A stretch of DNA of 64,000 nucleotides, taken from contig CAZPOR010000004.1 in assembly GCA_964588325.1 (NCBI GenBank), forward strand, positions 197,174 to 261,173, in the 5' to 3' direction. Below are positions 24,119-32,163 of this stretch, in pieces. Both the position numbers and the translations under genes were made by a program. Below the pieces are notes generated by a model, which searched no databases, was not told the origin of the DNA, and saw nothing but the letters and a program-made list of their open reading frames with translations. Within the stretch, counting starts at the first letter, position 1. Every line of letters starts with the position of its first letter. Source of the stretch: Thiovibrio sp964588325. Lineage in GTDB: Bacteria > Desulfobacterota > Desulfobulbia > Desulfobulbales > Desulfurivibrionaceae.

Positions 24119-25518
24119 TGCGAATCTCTTCCTTGCCCGTCATGCTCTTGTCGGCCGTGCTTGTCCTGGCCCTCCTGGGGCTGTTCCCTGCCCCAGGCCA
24201 GACCTCCGCTTTGCGGGAGCCGGAAAACGACGCGCCCCTGCTGGAGGATCTGAAAAAGTTCCCGGCCTCGCTGCGGACCGAGAATCTCTCGGTTTCCCTG
24301 CTGTTGCGCGGCATGGGCCGTCAGGCAGGGATCAATATCCTGGTGGCGGACAACATTACCGAAACCATCAACCTTGACGTGGAAAAGCTGAATCTGTACG
24401 AGGCATTTCAGGTGATCATGGATGCCAAGCAGTTGCGGTACTATCAGAAAAACAATGTCATCTTCGTGGAGAAAAAAGCGGACTTTCAGGGACAGCAGCG
24501 CGACCTTGCCAACGAACGGGTCTGCACAAAATTCGGCAATGCCGCAGCCTATGTGGATCAACTGAAACCCCTTTTGAGCCCGAATGGCTCAATTACCGTG
24601 ACCAACCGCGGCAACTGTCTGGTTATTCAGGATCGGGCCGGAAACCTCCCCCGTCTGCGCGAGATGCTGGTCGAGCTTGACCAGCCCATTCCCCAGGTCC
24701 ACATCGAAGCCCGCATCGTCTCCATCTCCAACGAGGCCAAGAAACAACTGGGCATCATCTGGGGTTACAACAACTACCGGGATGCCGCCGCCCTTGCCAC
24801 CAAGATCAACCCCATCACCTCCAGCATCAACCTGCCTGCCGTCGAGCCCACCACCAGCCTGGCCTTCGGCTTCATCCGCGAAAACGTCAATCTCAACGTG
24901 GAACTCCAGGCCATGCAGTCCGACAGCCTGCTGGAGATCCTCTCCTCGCCGAGCGTTCTTGTTCTCGACGGCAAAGAGGCCGAGATCAAGCAGGGCAAAG
25001 AGGTTCCCTATGTGACCCAGACCGCCAACACGGTCAACACCACCTTTCGGGAGGCAAACCTCGGCCTCAAGGTCAAGCCCACGGTATTGCAGGACGGCTA
25101 CGTCATCCTGGACGTGGAGGTCACCAACGACAGCGTTGACCAGGCAACCTCCGGCGCAAGCGGGCTGCTGATCAACAAGCAGGCGATCACCACCAACCTT
25201 TTTCTGGAAGACAAGGTCACCGTGGTCATCGGCGGCATTGTGCAGCAAAACAAGAGCAACCTGAACAGCAAGGTGCCGGGCCTGGGAGATATCCCGCTTT
25301 TTGGCAACCTCTTCAAGAACGCAAACAAGCGCAACGACCAGTCGGAACTCATGGTTTTCATCACCCCCCGCATTGTCAGCATGACCCGCAAGGAAAACGG
25401 TGGGGCCACTGGACCCTTGCCTTCTCCCGCGGCTGACGCCGAAAAGCCCAAGGAAGAAGTGATTCCGGCTGACACTCCGAAAAATACAACCCAGGGAACC
25501 CCGCTGCCGCCGCAATGA
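24118..25518 (+). CDS. mshL: Secretin MshL/PilQ family
   Basis: A 466-aa outer-membrane secretin through which the pilus exits. The signal peptide covers about residues 1-30. An STN-like N-domain (SVSLLLRGMGRQAGINILVADNI, about 60-110) and an N1 domain (about 135-195) follow. The C-terminal secretin domain has the signature VPGLGDIPLFGNLFKN and ends in ELMVFITPRIV. It is shorter than PilQ and lacks AMIN domains, as in MshL. The last about 35 residues are a Pro/Lys/Glu-rich tail. The ExeA-like ATPase gene overlaps its stop. Confidence 0.88.
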   Translation: MRISSLPVMLLSAVLVLALLGLFPAPGQTSALREPENDAPLLEDLKKFPASLRTENLSVSLLLRGMGRQAGINILVADNITETINLDVEKLNLYEAFQVIMDAKQLRYYQKNNVIFVEKKADFQGQQRDLANERVCTKFGNAAAYVDQLKPLLSPNGSITVTNRGNCLVIQDRAGNLPRLREMLVELDQPIPQVHIEARIVSISNEAKKQLGIIWGYNNYRDAAALATKINPITSSINLPAVEPTTSLAFGFIRENVNLNVELQAMQSDSLLEILSSPSVLVLDGKEAEIKQGKEVPYVTQTANTVNTTFREANLGLKVKPTVLQDGYVILDVEVTNDSVDQATSGASGLLINKQAITTNLFLEDKVTVVIGGIVQQNKSNLNSKVPGLGDIPLFGNLFKNANKRNDQSELMVFITPRIVSMTRKENGGATGPLPSPAADAEKPKEEVIPADTPKNTTQGTPLPPQ

Positions 25519-26738
25519 ACCACCTCGAGTTTTTCGGTCTACAGGAAGATCCTTTCCGCATGACCCCGGACAGGAATTATTACTTTCCCACCAAGGGACA
25601 TGCCGGGCTGCGCGAGGTTATCCGCTATGGCCTTGAGGGCGACGAGGGGTTCATCATCGTCACCGGCGAAATCGGCACCGGCAAGACCCTCATGCTCCGC
25701 CTGATGATGGATGACCTGCCGGACAGGTTTGAGACCGCCCTGATCCTTTCGCCCCACCTCTCCCGCCTGGAACTGCTTCTGGCCATTTTTCAGGATATCG
25801 GTCTTCCCATCCCGACGGGCAACACGGCCAGCCTCGACTCGCTCCTGCGCATCCTCAACGACCACCTGTACGCCTTGGCGCAACAAGGCAAGAAGCTGCT
25901 CATCGTCATCGACGAAGCGCAGAATCTTCCCGACGAAAGTCTGGAACAGCTCCGGTTGCTTTCCAATTTCGAAACCGACACCCAGAAGCTCCTGCAGATC
26001 GTGCTCTTCGGCCAGCCGGAACTGCGCGACAAACTGGCCCAGAGCAACATGCGTCAGCTTGTCCAGCGGGTCAGCATCATGGAAACCCTTTCCCCCCTTT
26101 CAAAACAGGAGATGGTCAGCTACATCCTCCACCGTTTCAAGAAAAGCGGGGTCTATGAAATGCCGCGCTCCTTCGCCACCACCGACCTGCTCTGGCGTTT
26201 CACCAAGGGCTATCCCCGCCTGATCAACAAGCTTATGAGCAGAACGCTCCTGGTGGCCTACGCCGAAAAAGAAACCCGCATTTCCCGCAAAATCGTCCGG
26301 GAAGCAATTGCCTCCCTCAATACCCCGAAACAGAAGGGCCGGTTTTCCACCCTTGCCCTCCGCTGGGCAACAGGATTTTTTCTCCTTCTGCTCCTCTTCT
26401 GGGGAATCGCCTTTTCCCCGTTCCGGCTCGCGAACACCATCGCCGTCGATAGCCAGGCCATTTCCGGATGGATTGCCCAAGGGGCGGCCTGGACCATCAG
26501 CCTGGCCGAAGATGGCGGACGGGCATTGGCTTCCTGGCGCGAACAGGGACTTGCCCGGCTCAACGGATTGGTCAATGGCCCCAGCCAATCATCACAAGCA
26601 CCGCAGATCCTGCCGTTGCCCTCGCCGCCCGCCCCTCTTTCCCTGGAAGAAAAAAACGATCCCGCCCCTGCGGACGAACCGATGACGGAGAGCGAGAGGC
26701 CCGAGTACCCCTCGCCTTTTATGAGGGGGATACAATGA
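25515..26738 (+). CDS. mshM: MshM/ExeA-like AAA ATPase
   Basis: A 407-aa protein. It starts with the ExeA-type signature HLEFFGLQEDPFRMTPD. An AAA domain (about residues 30-270) has Walker A GEIGTGKT and Walker B LLIVIDEAQNL, the DEAQ form being typical for ExeA/MshM. A single transmembrane helix (FFLLLLLFWGIAFS, about 290-305) and a Pro-rich periplasmic tail follow. ExeA proteins help insert the secretin, which fits the overlap with the mshL stop (ATGA). It lacks an obvious peptidoglycan-binding domain in the tail. Confidence 0.84.
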   Translation: MNHLEFFGLQEDPFRMTPDRNYYFPTKGHAGLREVIRYGLEGDEGFIIVTGEIGTGKTLMLRLMMDDLPDRFETALILSPHLSRLELLLAIFQDIGLPIPTGNTASLDSLLRILNDHLYALAQQGKKLLIVIDEAQNLPDESLEQLRLLSNFETDTQKLLQIVLFGQPELRDKLAQSNMRQLVQRVSIMETLSPLSKQEMVSYILHRFKKSGVYEMPRSFATTDLLWRFTKGYPRLINKLMSRTLLVAYAEKETRISRKIVREAIASLNTPKQKGRFSTLALRWATGFFLLLLLFWGIAFSPFRLANTIAVDSQAISGWIAQGAAWTISLAEDGGRALASWREQGLARLNGLVNGPSQSSQAPQILPLPSPPAPLSLEEKNDPAPADEPMTESERPEYPSPFMRGIQ

Positions 26739-26812
26739 AAAGCCCACATACCACCACGCCCCTGAACCGTGCGCGATAATTCCTTACCAACCCTTCACCC
26801 GTGGCACTCGCG

Positions 26813-28453
26813 ATGACGACACCACCGAAACGAAGAAAATTTGGCGACATCCTTGTGGAAGGCGGGTTGATCACGGCAACCCAGCTCCAGCAAGCGCTGT
26901 CCTATGGCACCGACCGCGACATCAAACTGGGCGAGGCCCTGCGCGAACTCGGCTTTGTCAATGACACCGCCGTTGCCAACACCATTGCCAGACAGTTAAA
27001 AATTCCCTTTATCGATTTCCGCAAAATCGTGGTGGACCCGGAGGTGGCCCAGATCATCCCGGAAGGGGTTGCCAGAAAGTACAAGGTCATCGCCCTTGGC
27101 AAGCGTCCCGGCGAGGTGCTGGTCGCCTTTGCCGACCCGCTCAACATCTTCGCCATTGACGAGGTTGGCCGCTACATTCAGGACAAAACCGTGGTCTGCG
27201 TGGGAATCGAATCGGAAATCATGGCCGCCATGGACCGATTGTACACCTCGGCGGTCAAGATCGAACAGCGGCTTGAAGACACCGGGGAAGAATCCGCCAC
27301 GGTCAGCGCCATCAACGACATCCTGCTCAAGGCCGTGCGGCAGCGGGCCAGCGACATCCACATCGAGCCGGACCATGATCGGGTAAGGGTTCGCACCCGG
27401 GTGGACGGCATTCTCCGCGAGGGCAGCTCCTTCCCTCTGGAGATGCACCCCAACCTCATCTCCCGCATCAAGATCATGGCCCATCTCGATATCGGCGAAC
27501 GCCGCAAGCCCCAGGACGGCCGCTTTGAACTGCCCATCTCCGGCAAGGAGTTTGACGTGCGGGTTTCCATCCTGCCCCTGAGCGCCGGAGAAAAGGTGGT
27601 GATGCGGCTGCTGGACAAGGGCACCATGCGCTTCAACCTGCAGGAGCTGGGCTTTGAGCCCTACCAGCGCGCCCTGTTCATGGAGCATCTCTCCCGGCCC
27701 CACGAGATCATCCTGGTCACCGGACCCACCGGTAGCGGCAAGACCACCACCCTCTACGGGGCGCTGAATTATCTCAACTCGGTGGAAAAGAACATCGTCA
27801 CCGTGGAAGACCCGGTGGAGTATGAACTGACCGGAATCAACCAGGTGCAGGTCAATATCCGGGCCGACCTCACCTTTGCCAATTCCCTGCGCTCCATCCT
27901 CCGCCAGGATCCGGACATCATCATGATCGGCGAAATCCGCGATGCGGAAACCGCGGAGATCGCCATCCAATCGGCCCTCACCGGCCATCTGGTGCTTTCC
28001 ACCCTGCACACCAACGATGCGGCCGGCGCGGTCACCCGGCTCATCGACATGGGCATCCCGCCCTTTCTCATCGCCTCGGCGGTGGGACTGGTGGTGGCCC
28101 AGCGGCTCCTGCGGTTGCTCTGCCCCAACTGCAAGGCCCCCTTCACCCCGCCGGAAGAACTTCAGGAGGCCCTTGGCCTTGCCCATGACCCGAACCGGCG
28201 TTTTTACAAGCCGGTGGGCTGCGACAAATGCGAGGGTTCGGGCTACAAAGGGCGGATCGCCATCTACGAAACCATGCCCATATCCACGGCCATCGAGGAG
28301 CTTATCCTCAAGAAATCCTCCAGCCAGGAGATCTTCCGGCAGGCGCAGAAAGAAGACCTCACCTCCCTCCGCCAATCGGGCATCGCCAAGGTGGTCAGCG
28401 GCCAGACCTCGGTGGATGAAGCCTTCCGCGTCACCATGGAACTGAAGGAGTAA
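26813..28453 (+). CDS. mshE: MshE/PilB-type pilus extension ATPase
   Basis: A 546-aa hexameric ATPase that powers pilus extension. The N-terminal MshEN domain (about residues 8-140; KFGDILVEGGLITATQLQQAL) belongs to a family known to bind cyclic-di-GMP, so second-messenger control is plausible. The C-terminal GspE domain has Walker A GPTGSGKTTTLYG (about 304-316), Asp box VEDPVE, Walker B DPDIIMIGEIRD and the His box HLVLSTLHTNDA. A tetracysteine zinc site is formed by CPNC and CDKC. ATG 26813 is used; GTG 26801 would add four residues. Confidence 0.92.
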   Translation: MTTPPKRRKFGDILVEGGLITATQLQQALSYGTDRDIKLGEALRELGFVNDTAVANTIARQLKIPFIDFRKIVVDPEVAQIIPEGVARKYKVIALGKRPGEVLVAFADPLNIFAIDEVGRYIQDKTVVCVGIESEIMAAMDRLYTSAVKIEQRLEDTGEESATVSAINDILLKAVRQRASDIHIEPDHDRVRVRTRVDGILREGSSFPLEMHPNLISRIKIMAHLDIGERRKPQDGRFELPISGKEFDVRVSILPLSAGEKVVMRLLDKGTMRFNLQELGFEPYQRALFMEHLSRPHEIILVTGPTGSGKTTTLYGALNYLNSVEKNIVTVEDPVEYELTGINQVQVNIRADLTFANSLRSILRQDPDIIMIGEIRDAETAEIAIQSALTGHLVLSTLHTNDAAGAVTRLIDMGIPPFLIASAVGLVVAQRLLRLLCPNCKAPFTPPEELQEALGLAHDPNRRFYKPVGCDKCEGSGYKGRIAIYETMPISTAIEELILKKSSSQEIFRQAQKEDLTSLRQSGIAKVVSGQTSVDEAFRVTMELKE

Positions 28454-28456
28454 CCG

Positions 28457-29707
28457 GTGCCGATCTTCCGTTACGAGGCAATCAACTCGGCCGGCCGTAT
28501 CGTTTCCGGCACCCATCCCGCCGAGATCATGCAGGAGGTGGAAGCCTGGCTGCAAAAGGGCGGCTTGAGTCCGGTAAACATCCGGGTTCTCTCCGAGCAG
28601 CAATCCGCCAAGGCAAAGGAGGCAAGCCGGGACGTTGCCGGACCCACGCTCCGCGAACGGCTCTTCGGGATCACCCTGGAAGACAAAATCCTTTTCTGCC
28701 GGCAACTGGCCACCCTGCTGGCCGCCGGGGTCAACATCATCGAATCCTTCGGCATCCTGGCCCTCCAGGTGTCCAATCCCATGCTCCGGGAGATCATCCT
28801 CGCCATGAGCGCCGAGGTGGAAAGCGGCGCCAGCCTGAGCGACGCGGTCAGCCGCCAGCCCAAAGCCTTCAACGTGCTTTTCTTCAACATCGTCAAGGTG
28901 GGCGAGGAAACCGGCTCCCTGGACAAGGCCTTTGCCTACCTGGCCGCGCTGTACGAAAACGAAAAAGCCATCAAGGAACGGATCAAATCCGCCACCCGGT
29001 ACCCGAAATTCGTCATCTTCGCCATCACCGGCGCGGTTTTCTTCCTGATGAGCTTCGTGGTGCCGAAATTCGCCAAGCTTTTTGCCGCGGCCAAAGTCGA
29101 ATTGCCCTTGGCCACCAAAATTCTCATGGGGGTCAGCACCTTTTTCGCCGACAACACCCTGTCCATTGTCGGAGCGGCGCTGGCCCTGTTCATCGCCTAC
29201 CGATTGGCCTTGGGCTCCCGCGAGTTCGTGTTTTTCCGCGACCGGCTGCTGCTGCGGGTGCCGATCTTCGGCCCCCTGAGCACCAAGATTTACATGGCCC
29301 GCTTCTGCCGGGTCTTTTCCATCCTCACCACCAGTGGCATCGATATCATCAAAACCCTGCGGCTTTCGACAAACGCCTTGGAAAACCTGGTCCTCTTCCA
29401 GATGGTGGAGGAGATCACCGGCGAGGTGGAGGATGGCGTGAGCCTGCACGAGGCCATGGCCAAGCACCACACCATCCCGCCCATGGTTCCGCAGATGATC
29501 GCGGTGGGCGAGCAGTCCGGCCGGCTGGATGAAATGATGGCAAAGGTGGCTGATTACTACGATTTGGAAAGCGATTACACCATCAGAAACCTCTCCACCC
29601 TGATCGAACCGATCCTCCTGCTGGTTTTAGGTGTAATGGTAGGGCTGATGGCCTTGGCCATCTTCACCCCAATGTGGGATATGATGAACGTGGTGCGGGG
29701 AAGGTAG
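28457..29707 (+). CDS. mshG: MshG/PilC-type inner-membrane platform protein
   Basis: A 416-aa GspF-family protein. It has two tandem GspF domains (about residues 80-205 and 285-405), each with the helical RQLATLLAAGVNIIESF or RVFSILTTSGIDIIKTL start and EEVESGASLSDA or GEVEDGVSLHEAM motifs. Transmembrane helices are near 180-200, 225-245 and 385-405. It is the membrane platform that couples the ATPase to pilin loading. GTG 28457 is supported by AAGGAG (6-nt spacer), and it starts 3 nt after mshE. It ends the plus-strand pilus run. Confidence 0.92.
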   Translation: MPIFRYEAINSAGRIVSGTHPAEIMQEVEAWLQKGGLSPVNIRVLSEQQSAKAKEASRDVAGPTLRERLFGITLEDKILFCRQLATLLAAGVNIIESFGILALQVSNPMLREIILAMSAEVESGASLSDAVSRQPKAFNVLFFNIVKVGEETGSLDKAFAYLAALYENEKAIKERIKSATRYPKFVIFAITGAVFFLMSFVVPKFAKLFAAAKVELPLATKILMGVSTFFADNTLSIVGAALALFIAYRLALGSREFVFFRDRLLLRVPIFGPLSTKIYMARFCRVFSILTTSGIDIIKTLRLSTNALENLVLFQMVEEITGEVEDGVSLHEAMAKHHTIPPMVPQMIAVGEQSGRLDEMMAKVADYYDLESDYTIRNLSTLIEPILLLVLGVMVGLMALAIFTPMWDMMNVVRGR

Positions 29708-29764
29708 ACAGCAGCACAAAGGTGGGTTGAGGTTGTATCAGGAAGACCCCACAACCTAGCAATC

Positions 29765-29806
29765 AAAAAAGGCCGACCCTCTGCGGAGGAACCGGCCTTT
29801 AAAAAA
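29765..29806. terminator. Bidirectional terminator between mshG and the pilin gene
   Basis: AAAGGCCG (29768-29775) pairs with CGGCCTTT (29793-29800), with an inner CCTC/GAGG stem. An A-run precedes and follows, giving a U-run in both directions. It closes both convergent transcription units. Confidence 0.88.
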
Positions 29807-29823
29807 ACCACCTTCAAACAAGA

Positions 29824-30372
29824 CTAATCACAGTTAGCCGTGGTCAGCGCGGCTGCGCTAAAAGTAGGAGCGCTACCAGCAGTTGCTGGTTGAGCATAAG
29901 TAATGACACAGTCTGGATGACCCGTGTCAGGGGAGAGGGTGAGAACACTCGTCGTTGCACTCACAATATTATAGTCAGTCAGTCCCCCCGCAGCCACCAC
30001 AATACCAGAAGTAGTGGTGCCTATCGCTGCATCAGCTCCGGCCGTTCCTTCTACTGTGCAACCATCTCCGCCTACATCCGGATAGCCCAAATGCATTGGG
30101 ATGGGCAGTCCTTCCATTGTTATCGCAGTAGTAGCTGTACCACCTTTTACCAACCACGCAGCATGCCCAATCCCAGCAGCTCCTTTAATCGCACCAAGGG
30201 CACCTTGCATCTTGGCGATCCTCGCCTCCGTTTGAATATCAGCAAATCTCGGTATGGCAACTGCCGCCATAATACCAAGAATCACAATAACCACAATCAG
30301 CTCTATCAGCGTGAAACCACGTTGATTCCCAACCACACTCCCAACCCGTGACTGCCTGTTCAAATCTTCCAT
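29824..30372 (-). CDS. mshA: Major type IV pilin, MshA-like
   Basis: A 182-aa prepilin. The leader of 19 residues ends in NQRG before FTLIELIVVIVILGIMAAVAIPRFAD (Glu5 present). The alpha-1 helix then runs into QTEARIAKMQGALGAIKGAAGIGHAAWL. The small Gly/Ala/Thr-rich globular domain has three Cys, with a likely C-terminal disulfide loop (HPDC...TTANC). That composition and size fit MshA major pilins better than the other prepilin here. The start at 30372 has GGAGGA 5 nt upstream; in-frame ATG at 30384 lies on that same motif. The gene is convergent to the assembly operon and so has its own promoter. It is AT-richer than the rest of the locus. Confidence 0.82.
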   Translation of the reverse strand: MEDLNRQSRVGSVVGNQRGFTLIELIVVIVILGIMAAVAIPRFADIQTEARIAKMQGALGAIKGAAGIGHAAWLVKGGTATTAITMEGLPIPMHLGYPDVGGDGCTVEGTAGADAAIGTTTSGIVVAAGGLTDYNIVSATTSVLTLSPDTGHPDCVITYAQPATAGSAPTFSAAALTTANCD

Positions 30373-30493
30373 GTCTTCCTCCATGCCTGTGGTTACAATG
30401 GTACTTCCAAAAAATATACAATAAAAATAAATGGTTTTAGAACAATTGGCAACAGGGAACATCAAATGCATTTACATCCGGCCAGAAAAAACA

Positions 30494-30542
30494 TTGCCAG
30501 CTATCCCCCCACACCTTATAGTTGACTATAATTCTAGTCAAC
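30494..30542 (+). promoter_or_regulatory. Promoter and operator of the toxin-antitoxin pair
   Basis: TTGCCA (30494-30499), a 17-bp spacer and TATAGT (30517-30522) form a good sigma-70 promoter. Overlapping its -10 and start point is an 8+8-bp perfect inverted repeat, GTTGACTA-TAATTC-TAGTCAAC (30521-30542). A Phd/YefM-type antitoxin bound here would block the promoter, the usual autoregulation of such operons. Confidence 0.75.
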
Positions 30543-30560
30543 CTCAATTTGGAGACCAGC

Positions 30561-30821
30561 ATGAAAACCCTGCCTCTCTCGGAAGTAAAGATGAAACTCA
30601 GCGCCTTGGTCGATGCGGTCAGTTCCACCGAGCAGGAAGTGGTTATCACCAAGAATGGCAGGCCCGTGGCCGTGCTGGTGAGCCCTGCCGAATATGAGGG
30701 CTGGAGGGAGACCTTGACGGTGAAATCCGATGCGGAATTGATGACCGAAATCAAAAAGGGCCTTTCCGCGCTGGAGAAAAAACAGGTGCGCCTGTATTCA
30801 CTTGATGAGCTGTGCGCGTAG
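30561..30821 (+). CDS. Phd/YefM-family antitoxin
   Basis: An 86-aa antitoxin. The N-terminal DNA-binding part is MKTLPLSEVKMKLSALVDAVSSTEQEVVITKNGRPVAVLVSPAEYEGW, the standard Phd/YefM pattern with GRPVAVLV. The C-terminal about 35 residues (SDAELMTEIKKGLSALEKKQVRLYSLDEL) would be disordered until it wraps the toxin. GGAGA lies 5 nt before ATG 30561. A palindromic operator lies just upstream (30521-30542). The toxin gene follows after 5 nt. Confidence 0.9.
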   Translation: MKTLPLSEVKMKLSALVDAVSSTEQEVVITKNGRPVAVLVSPAEYEGWRETLTVKSDAELMTEIKKGLSALEKKQVRLYSLDELCA

Positions 30822-30826
30822 CACCG

Positions 30827-31123
30827 ATGCCGGAAAAGCAAAAAAAATACAGCCTTCATGTGCCGGATGCGGTGGCGGAACTGGTGCGGCGCCTGCATCC
30901 CCAACTGAAATCCGGGATCAAGGCGGTGCTGAAGAATATCCTAGACGATCCTGCCTGCGGCAAGGCGCTCAAGGATGAGCTTGACGGCTTGCGAAGCTAC
31001 CGCTTCAAACGGTTCAGAATCATCTATACAATTGGGGCAGAAGGCATCACCATTGTCGCTATTGGCCCTCGACGATATATTTATGAAGAGACCTTCCGGA
31101 TCATCAGCAAGGAAAACCCGTAA
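30827..31123 (+). CDS. RelE/ParE-superfamily toxin
   Basis: A 98-aa toxin. The fold pattern is an N-terminal helix pair (HVPDAVAELVRRLHPQLKSGIKAVLKNI), then GKALKDELDGLRSYRFKRFRIIYTI and a final strand ITIVAIGPRR-IYEE. The cluster of Arg/Lys plus Tyr in the last third matches RelE-type mRNA interferases, which cut mRNA in the ribosome. ParE-type gyrase poisons share this fold, so the target is not certain. ATG 30827 lies 5 nt after the antitoxin stop. The REP-type composite repeat begins 7 nt after the stop. Confidence 0.86.
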   Translation: MPEKQKKYSLHVPDAVAELVRRLHPQLKSGIKAVLKNILDDPACGKALKDELDGLRSYRFKRFRIIYTIGAEGITIVAIGPRRYIYEETFRIISKENP

Positions 31124-31129
31124 CGGTTA

Positions 31130-31257
31130 AGCCTTTTTCAAAATGAAGTCACCCCGGCGAAAGCCGGGGTCCAGGACAGGAAAAACCAGCAAAAATGTCT
31201 GGAGTCCGGCTTTCGCCGGAATAACGAACTGAAACATCCTTTATTTTGAAAAAGGCT
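31130..31257. repeat. Composite REP-like repeat with terminal inverted repeats, copy B
   Basis: A 128-bp unit bounded by a perfect 15-bp inverted repeat, AGCCTTTTTCAAAAT (31130-31144) and ATTTTGAAAAAGGCT (31243-31257). Inside are two REP-type arms, CACCCCGGCGAAAGCCGGGG (31150-31169) and GTCCGGCTTTCGCCGGAAT, opposed to each other. The interior resembles copy A at 9696-9762. The outer repeat is not seen at copy A. It could act as a terminator for the toxin-antitoxin pair. Confidence 0.8.
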
Positions 31258-31391
31258 CGATAGAGAGCCATTTTTACGAAAAGCGGCTTTTGATGAATTG
31301 ACTTTCCTTACAATTCCTTATACTTTTAGACTATCCTAAAATTATTTATCTCTGAAACAGACTACTGGTGCCCGTGGGAGCAGACAGCCAT

Positions 31392-31901
31392 ATGCCAAAC
31401 AAGCAGACCATGACGACGCCCAAACGACTCAGCGCCAGCCTGGAAGACTATCTGGAGACCATCTTCCACATCATCGCAGAAAAGCAGGTGGCCCGGGCCA
31501 AAGAGATTGCCAGCACGCTCAAGGTCAGCCGCTCTTCGGTGACCGAGGCCTTCCGCTCCCTGGCCCAGAAGGGATTGATCAATTACGCCCCCTACGAGGT
31601 GATCACCCTCACCCCGGCCGGGCAGGAAATGGCCAAGGATGTCATCCTCCGCCATCGGGTGCTCAAGGATTTTTTTATCAAGGTTCTGGCGGTGGGGGAA
31701 AAGGTTGCCGAGGAAGGTGCCTGCAAGATCGAACATGCCGCGCCCAAGGAGATCATCGAACGGCTGACCCAGTTTGTCAGTTTCATCGAACAATGCCCGC
31801 GGGGCGGCAGCGATCTGATCGCCGGATTCAGCAAATACTGCCAGACCGGAAAAACCGACAAAAAATGCAAGGAATGTATTGCCCACTGTCTGGAAAAATA
31901 G
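31392..31901 (+). CDS. DtxR/MntR-family metal-dependent repressor
   Basis: A 169-aa iron/manganese-dependent regulator. The N-terminal winged helix (about residues 10-75) has LEDYLETIFHI, VARAKEIASTLKVSRSSVTEAFRSLAQKGLI and YEVITLTPAGQ. The dimerisation/metal domain (about 76-140) has HRVLKDFF and EEGACKIEHAAP, where Cys, Glu and His are the family's primary metal ligands. No SH3-like domain follows. Instead there is a short Cys-rich tail (YCQ...KCKECIAHC), which could bind another metal or a cluster. The start is uncertain: ATG 31392 (GGGAG 11 nt upstream) or GTG 31368. No feoAB or metal transporter is adjacent. Confidence 0.83.
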   Translation: MPNKQTMTTPKRLSASLEDYLETIFHIIAEKQVARAKEIASTLKVSRSSVTEAFRSLAQKGLINYAPYEVITLTPAGQEMAKDVILRHRVLKDFFIKVLAVGEKVAEEGACKIEHAAPKEIIERLTQFVSFIEQCPRGGSDLIAGFSKYCQTGKTDKKCKECIAHCLEK

Positions 31902-31957
31902 GACTATGGCAGGCGGAAGAAGTATACAGACGCACTACTCAGGAGAAAGACAGGCAC

Positions 31958-32152
31958 ATGGACGGCACATTCACTGAAGGCTGGTTTACGCACCCTTCGC
32001 AAGGACTTATCAGGATTTTCCTTAAAGGCGGGGAATGGGTGTTCCAGTGTTACACAAAAAACGGCCAGAAGGCGCTCTCAAAGGAGCGCCCCCTGGATAG
32101 CTGGACTTGGGCCTTGAGCGAATCGGCACACGAGGATTTCGGCCCGGGCTGA
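31958..32152 (+). CDS. Small hypothetical protein
   Basis: A 64-aa protein, MDGTFTEGWFTHPSQGLIRI..., rich in aromatic residues (five Trp). AGGAGA lies 11 nt before the ATG. I do not recognise a family. The Trp/Phe spacing and the alternating strand pattern (GLIRIFLKGGEWVFQCYT) suggest a small beta-barrel or WW-like fold. It lies between the DtxR-type gene and the convergent aminotransferase gene. Confidence 0.45.
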   Translation: MDGTFTEGWFTHPSQGLIRIFLKGGEWVFQCYTKNGQKALSKERPLDSWTWALSESAHEDFGPG

Positions 32153-32163
32153 GGACAGGCCCC

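Noticed and set aside
26996..29470. Long minus-strand open frame (over 800 codons) opposite mshE and mshG
   Set aside because: It is antisense to two well-matched pilus genes and has a Gly/Val/His-rich, motif-free sequence, the usual shadow of GC-rich codon use.
30394..30409. Sigma-54-like TGGAAG-N5-TTGTA before the pilin gene
   Set aside because: The -12 element has GT in place of the near-invariant GC, so it is too weak to call, although sigma-54 control of pilins is known.
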